Of a stretch of 50,658 bases of DNA, positions 45,399 to 50,658 are shown piece by piece. This DNA is from Corallochytrium limacisporum. Taxonomy: Eukaryota > Opisthokonta. The DNA lies in contig PDIP01000054.1 of NCBI GenBank assembly GCA_002811645.1, positions 73,136 to 123,793 of the forward strand. The letters run 5' to 3'. How positions within the stretch are numbered: position 1 is the stretch's first letter; every line of letters begins with the position of its first letter. A program made the translations under genes and the position numbers. The notes under the pieces were generated by a model. That model made no database searches. It saw only the letters and a list, made by a program, of their open reading frames with translations, and was not told where the DNA came from.

Positions 45399-47479
45399 AT
45401 TTCAACTTGAATTGACGGTCCACTGCGGTACCTATGCACATAGGTACACCCTCACGGAATCAGCGTATACAACGATACGATACTGGTAGACAAAGGGTAC
45501 TTCAAATCTAGAGCCATGATGGCAAAAATTAGGCATGTCCTTGTATATCCATATAGCTAGAACGTAGTTCTAAAGACGATTCTATTGGATCAAACAAGCG
45601 AATGGGACCGCGTCGTACAGTCGTCACAGAACCTTTCCCCCAAACCGTGGTCCACTTAAAAGACTCTGGTTATATAGTGTCACTGAGGATGACTCAACTT
45701 TATCACCTGAGCTCCCCAACAGGCGCCGGAGAGATCCGAGGACTTTGGGTGCGAGTTTGGGCGCGCGCCGATTTCGCGCATCTGCGCTGGTAATTATACG
45801 AAGCGCAGGGGCAGCAGTATGGAAACTGTCACCGGCCACATCCACAATGAAACAAAAGAGAACCGGAGGTGGGCGAGAGAAATACAGGAAATGAGATGGT
45901 AAGAATTTATGGAAGAAAATCATATCGTGATTCTCCTGCTCAATAGTTGATCTTGACCCTGGACTTTTATTTTGGACTATTGAATGAGTTGGGTGCGCTA
46001 CATCACAACATTCATATTTCCCCAAAGGCATGGACAAGGAATGTACAAAAAAAGGTAAGGCAAGCCAATTCACATCAAATCAAATCCCCACGCCCGCAGT
46101 AGTTCGTATGCAACATATGGCGTAGACGTGATCCAAATACGGTAAGAAGGATGTCCGCCGAGTCCTTCTTGCTTTGGGGATGTTGGCTCCATTTTGAGCC
46201 AATGGACATGTTCATATCTTTCATGGGTGTCTGTCCTGCGTTCCAGGGATCCATAGTTTCCAATCGACAGTCACTCGTGTCACGCCCATGCCAATCCTTA
46301 CCTAGCTGTCGTGGTTCAACGACCATACTTGAGATCGTGTACAATCAGAGCAGCGAAAACCACACATTCAATTGGGATCGTCAGAGCTTATGTGCGATGA
46401 ATAGGACTATTTTCTTAGTATGTTTTAAGTGGTTCTGGACAAGAGTTAGGTGCTGTTTCAATCTTGGCGCGGAGAAATTGTCCATCCAAACCGAATCCGC
46501 CCTCACAACCAATACCTTAAACTCTATTGCAGAGCGGAAATTGATAGCCGGTCCACGATAATTGTCCGCAGATAAATGTTGGTCGCGCCACCAGACCGTA
46601 GCAACCTGGAGGGAGGTGTATACTTCGATGCTTGTTCATAACTGCCCGCACCCATCAATAGCGAAATACCCATTGGGGATTGTGAGCACACTTGAAGGAA
46701 GACAACAAACCGTTGGGAGACGGTTCATGCCGTATCATCGCTAAACTGAAACCAAGCAAGATGTTTCCGATGAGTTTCCACGCATATCATTCACAAATCA
46801 CTTACGTTGAACATCATCTACCTTTATATGGGACTCGGTTGGGCTTGAGCAGACTTTGTTTGCCTCATTTCATCTGTTCTGGTAGTTATGCGCCTGTTGA
46901 TGTTGAAATAGATTGAGTGAACCAGAAGTCGTTACACAGCTAAATTAAGAACAAGGTCAATTGGCCATCATGTAACATCCAGAACACTGTGGTCGAAGCC
47001 AGATATTTACCCTTGTGAGAACGACATAAAGTTTCGATTGGCCTACCGTTATTGGCAATTGAATTGGGTCTGGCTACAGTCCGTGCCCGATTGTTGTGTC
47101 CACTATTCGTTGGCAATACCCAGCGCTGAGCCCCTTATACAAACCGACACTCTACTTCCAATGCTTTAGAATCAGCAAGTCAAACAAAAAAAGAACCAAG
47201 TATCAAGAGGACCTAAGAAGGATAGGAAGCAAGGACAAAAAGACACCTACCAAATCGCATAGCGCCTCATGGCAGGGTCCGGTCGGGTTTCCAGTCATAC
47301 AACACAGCAGATATAGTTGAGAGGATGCCAGTACATAGCACAAGAAGGTATTTAAGGAGCAGAGTGTTGATGGATAACAGATCACTCACACTGCTCTAGT
47401 CATATTGAACTCTACCATAGCCTAGTGCTTTTCGACACTACTGTAGCCCAAAAAATCATCAACCTGACCATTATTCAAC
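45399..47479. other. Gene-poor stretch upstream of cysteine-rich gene A
   Basis: 2.1 kb of rather AT-balanced sequence with no recognisable gene, RNA or repeat except the promoter box at 47347. Short ORFs (for example 46151-46561 and 45624-46073) have no coding signature that I can identify. Confidence 0.5.
47347..47356 (+). promoter_or_regulatory. GGTATTTAAG box upstream of cysteine-rich gene A
   Basis: TATA-like 10-mer 133 bases before the ATG at 47480. The same 10-mer lies 129 bases before the ATG of gene B. Confidence 0.6.
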
Positions 47480-47884
47480 ATGATGCCAATCGGTCTTGCA
47501 GTCCTTGCTGTCACCATTGGAGTGACAACTGTATCTCCAGTTGGATGTGTACCTAACCAGCCTTGTACCATCTCGTCCGAGTGCTGTAATGACAATGAAA
47601 CATGCACTAAGGATCCTGAAGGGGAAGGCTTTGTCTGCTGGTTCATTCCCCACGGCTGGAAGCGTATCAACGGCGCATGCGGAAATAACTCCCAGTGCGC
47701 TTCAGGTAACTGTCAGAATGGCTACTGCGCACCACTTGACAACATGAAGGCCGATGGTGAGGAATGTAATTTTGACTTCGATTGCCGAGGAGGTTGGTGT
47801 TCACTTGATGTCGATTCCGACCAGGGATACTGCACGGACCGATGCCTTTCTGCCGATCCTCCCAAGTGGAAGAGCTGTCATTAG
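47480..47884 (+). CDS. Secreted 16-cysteine protein A
   Basis: 134 residues with a signal peptide (about 1-19, MMPIGLAVLAVTIGVTTVS). The mature part has 16 cysteines in three blocks. Block 1 is C-x5-C-x5-CC-x5-C-x10-C, the arrangement of a cystine-knot (knottin) module. Block 2 is C-x5-C-x4-C-x4-C. Block 3 is C-x5-C-x4-C-x10-C-x3-C-x10-C and contains DRCLSADPPKWKSC. There is no membrane segment. The protein at 50083 has the same plan, so they are paralogues. Function is unknown. Secreted cysteine-rich proteins can be inhibitors, effectors, adhesins or wall proteins, and nothing here decides between them. Confidence 0.85.
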   Translation: MMPIGLAVLAVTIGVTTVSPVGCVPNQPCTISSECCNDNETCTKDPEGEGFVCWFIPHGWKRINGACGNNSQCASGNCQNGYCAPLDNMKADGEECNFDFDCRGGWCSLDVDSDQGYCTDRCLSADPPKWKSCH

Positions 47885-50082
47885 GGAATCGGGGAGAAGG
47901 CACTAAGTGCCTAAGGCCAGAAAGAACTCTTGAGAGCGTGATGTAAAGTAGGCACCGGGTATTGTCTCAGGTGCAAGTACTTGTGCGGTGTCCACTACCA
48001 CCGATACACTGTGGCAGATCACAGTAGGTAAAAAAAGCACCGCAATTAAAGATTACCATGCTCTAATGTATAGATCAACATCAAATTCTGGCATTTCTCA
48101 GATTCGCAGCAATATTGATGTATATCACAGGGAACGATAGAGACTGCTCTGTAGCTTCACGGTGCTGGGAAGTCGGGAATTTCGCATTGAATCTCTTCCT
48201 CGCTAAGTACGGCGGTCAAAATGCCCGGCACTTGCTTGTATGGCATCAGTACCTCGCTACGATGTCGCTGGGCCGAGGGAGGCACACCGGAGTGTCTCAG
48301 GCCCGGCGGTGGACAAATTGTAAGGGAGTTCAGGAGCCTAGGAATACAGAAATGTTAAGTTAGAGTAATCATGGACAACGGCCAACACAGAGGGGCTTAT
48401 GTTCTGTTGCGCATCGAAATGCTCGTCCCACTCATTAACCATTCTCATCCGTTCGAACAATATGGTAGTGTGCTGCGAATTTGACACCTGTCAGAAATTT
48501 ATTCTTCCACCACCAGTGTAGAGCTGCAAGGGTTACATCACCACCATGATGAGCGTTTCAAGCCTGAAAGTTTGAGGCTCTGGTTAAGATATACCGTGGT
48601 ACTCCACAAATCCTGGACGTTGTCCGCCAAATATTTGTGCAGAGGGCGCTTGCAGACATCACCATTAATTGCTGCCAAGTATGCTACCAGACACCTGGAT
48701 GTGGTGCGTTGCTGGCATAGGTCTACGTATAGCCGGGTGTATCCGACAAACAATAATTTTCAGTGGCGGAATACACGGCGGACCCCAGCTCCGTATTTTT
48801 TTAACCGACGGTCGGGCTGGAAAGCCGGCGACAAAAGATATAGGATTGCCCCGACCCCTGTACAATATACCAGAGAGTCGTCGCATCGTCAACTGGTAGC
48901 GAGACCACAGACTAGTACTCTTTCGGAGACAACCCGTTGTCTGACAACTGCAGTCCAAATATTCCTCTATAACAACTGCATTTGAATATATTTACCACAT
49001 ACCAACATACAGTTATTGCCACTGGGCGTAACAAAAAATCAATGCACTTTGCGGTTTAGGTCTCACCACTCTTGAGGAGGGGGTTTTTCCAAGGCGCCGG
49101 ATTCCCGAAGGTAACGGGTGTGGGCTAGTACTGGAGGTGAGCACGGTCTAATATACTGACGCGAAGCCAAATTACAGCGACTAAAGGGAGTGAGAGATGT
49201 ATAGGAATCTTAGACATGAGCCAACTATTGTGTGGCTTCTACGATTCATAATTCTATCGGAAAATTGCAAACAGTTTCGCCACTCTGTGGTATTGTCTGG
49301 TGCCATACAAGTGTTGAACAATGCATCAAAAACGCGTTCAAGATCTCGGCCGCTGTTTTAGTCATTTAACACTATCCCCATTCAGTGTTTGGTCTGATGG
49401 ATCACTAGGGTTGCATCTATGACCAGCATACTGCTGTAGGAAGTCCTGGATCCGAAACCAAAGCCGTCTTCACGATACGCCAAATTAAGCCCATCATTGG
49501 TGTCGAAGGCAGTATAGAAGTGTGATGGTGTGTCGTGGGAGTGGTTGCCCTAAGTGTGCAGTCAGATCTGAGGTCATCGACAGATTCTTACTCAGGTTGC
49601 TAGTACAACCTCTACCTACTAGGTACCACCGGTACATAGAATTCGAAAATGTGATAACAATACATTTTACATCGCAAATGTGCGGTCACGAACCTTAAAA
49701 GGTTAAAACAGGGTGTTTGGAAGGAAAACTATCTCGCCACTGTAGGGCTTCCATTGCTATGTCAGTAGAGCGGGATGCACAGGGAATATTCAATACAGTA
49801 CAGTACCGGCGGGCGTCATTAAACATGGTAAGTCTACAGTGGAAATCTAAGTCTATTGAACGATGCCGCATAATGTATAGGTGTAAAGTGATATACCACA
49901 TCACCATGTAAGATGATGACAATCCAGTGGTCCAATTAACCTGGGACACGAAAGGTATTTAAGTGGTCCGTTTCAAACCGATCGAGGATCCATCCAATAT
50001 GACGTACCATTCACGACCACTTCAACACAATTGAATTGGAACTAAGAATCCCTACTTTCACCCTACTCCCTTCTTGTTCAAA
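47885..50082. other. Spacer between the two cysteine-rich genes
   Basis: 2.2 kb without a supported gene. I looked for a third degenerate copy of the cysteine-rich family (the LSADPP signature) and did not see one. ORFs around 48572-48985 overlap each other on both strands and are not recognised. Confidence 0.5.
49954..49963 (+). promoter_or_regulatory. GGTATTTAAG box upstream of cysteine-rich gene B
   Basis: Identical 10-mer to 47347-47356 at nearly the same distance from the ATG (129 versus 133 bases), while surrounding sequence has diverged. Confidence 0.6.
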
Positions 50083-50505
50083 ATGAAGAATTTTTTCACT
50101 ATTGCTGTCGCTGCCGTCATTGCAGTGGCAAGTGCCTCTCCCGCAGCTACCTGCAGCGGCCACCTGGAATACTGCGACACTGGAGCTGACTGTTGCCATA
50201 ATGCCGGTTGCCTCCCGTCATCTAATCAGTGCCATCAGTTTAATGGTATGATCCGCGTAAACGGAGAATGTGATCCGGACAGGGCGAACCAATGCTGGAC
50301 CCAGTTCTGTGGCCCTGCAATTAATGGCGACCTTCACGTCTGCCACCCAGACCCAGACCCAGAGAAAGAGGATTCCCATACTCCACAAGGCGAACCCTGT
50401 GGATACGATTTCGAGTGCGAAACCGGCTGGTGCAAACCCGGTGAGCTAATTTGCGAGGACCGGTGCCTGTCTGCCGATCCTCCTCTTTGGAAAGAATGCC
50501 CCTAG
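50083..50505 (+). CDS. Secreted 16-cysteine protein B
   Basis: 140 residues from the ATG at 50083 (MKNFFTIAVAAVIAVASAS, a clear signal peptide). Extending to 50074 would need a TTG start. There are 16 cysteines in the same three blocks as protein A: a knottin-like C-x6-C-x5-CC-x4-C-x6-C, a middle C-x7-C-x4-C-x10-C, and a final C-x5-C-x4-C-x6-C-x3-C-x10-C. The last block contains ETGWC and EDRCLSADPPLWKEC, against RGGWC and TDRCLSADPPKWKSC in protein A. An acidic Pro/Asp spacer (HPDPDPEKEDSH) separates blocks 2 and 3. Strong divergence elsewhere with fixed cysteines suggests rapid evolution. Function is unknown. Confidence 0.86.
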   Translation: MKNFFTIAVAAVIAVASASPAATCSGHLEYCDTGADCCHNAGCLPSSNQCHQFNGMIRVNGECDPDRANQCWTQFCGPAINGDLHVCHPDPDPEKEDSHTPQGEPCGYDFECETGWCKPGELICEDRCLSADPPLWKECP

Positions 50506-50658
50506 GGCCCATCCAATCTGTCAAGTCTGCATTGACAATTGTTTCACCCTTCCAGCATTCCATTCATGGACGAGAAATTCATGTCCGAACGAAGCAAACA
50601 CTTGCCATACGCTAATACATACGTACATGCTCACGTCGACTTTCAAAAAGAACAACTA

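Noticed and set aside
48572-48985. Overlapping ORFs on both strands between the cysteine-rich genes
   Set aside because: Considered as a decayed gene or transposon fragment, but no motif, repeat ends or cysteine pattern supports either.
50074-50082. Three-codon extension of cysteine-rich protein B
   Set aside because: It would begin at TTG; the ATG at 50083 gives a normal signal peptide.

Overview
This is draft eukaryotic nuclear sequence; an assembly gap of 153 N lies at 13900-14052. The conserved proteins are opisthokont: SSF1/Peter Pan, an Rtt106-type histone chaperone, AP-1 gamma-adaptin, RBM28/NOP4, YKT6, PI4-kinase beta, an animal-type carnitine palmitoyltransferase 1 (CPT1) and a B3GALT6-like galactosyltransferase. 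CPT1 and the B3GALT6-like enzyme point away from a typical fungus and toward a unicellular relative of animals. Every recognisable gene is one uninterrupted ORF. That would suit an intron-poor unicellular holozoan such as Corallochytrium, but this placement is inference and no database search was possible.

From 1 to about 39.5 kb the window holds housekeeping genes: SSF1 (+), a MAPEG protein (-), an F-box protein (-), an Rtt106-like chaperone (+), a TMEM135-like protein (-), a seven-segment membrane protein with a histone H1-like tail (+), gamma-adaptin (-), a GT31 glycosyltransferase (-), RBM28/NOP4 (-), a secreted or membrane LolA-like protein (+), CPT1 (-), YKT6 (+) and PI4KB (-). Many form tail-to-tail pairs only 117-384 bases apart. 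Divergent gene starts are separated by 2.6-3.8 kb. These large spacers hold GC-rich low-complexity islands with C-runs directly followed by G-runs, CA/TG and other microsatellites, and long purine or pyrimidine blocks.

From about 39.5 kb to the end the character changes. The DNA is less GC-rich and sparsely coding, and its genes are accessory: a degenerate-looking coiled-coil ORF, a type II haloacid dehalogenase, a CHK/EcK-like small-molecule kinase, a small four-segment membrane protein, and two paralogous secreted proteins with 16 cysteines each. The kinase and both cysteine-rich genes share a GGTATTTAAG box 95-133 bases before their ATG, which is a likely TATA-type promoter.

The most unusual items are the membrane protein with the H1/AT-hook tail (15688-17031), the pair of 16-cysteine secreted proteins (47480-47884 and 50083-50505), and the dispersed CnGn palindromes. 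I found no convincing tRNA, rRNA, CRISPR array or intact mobile element.
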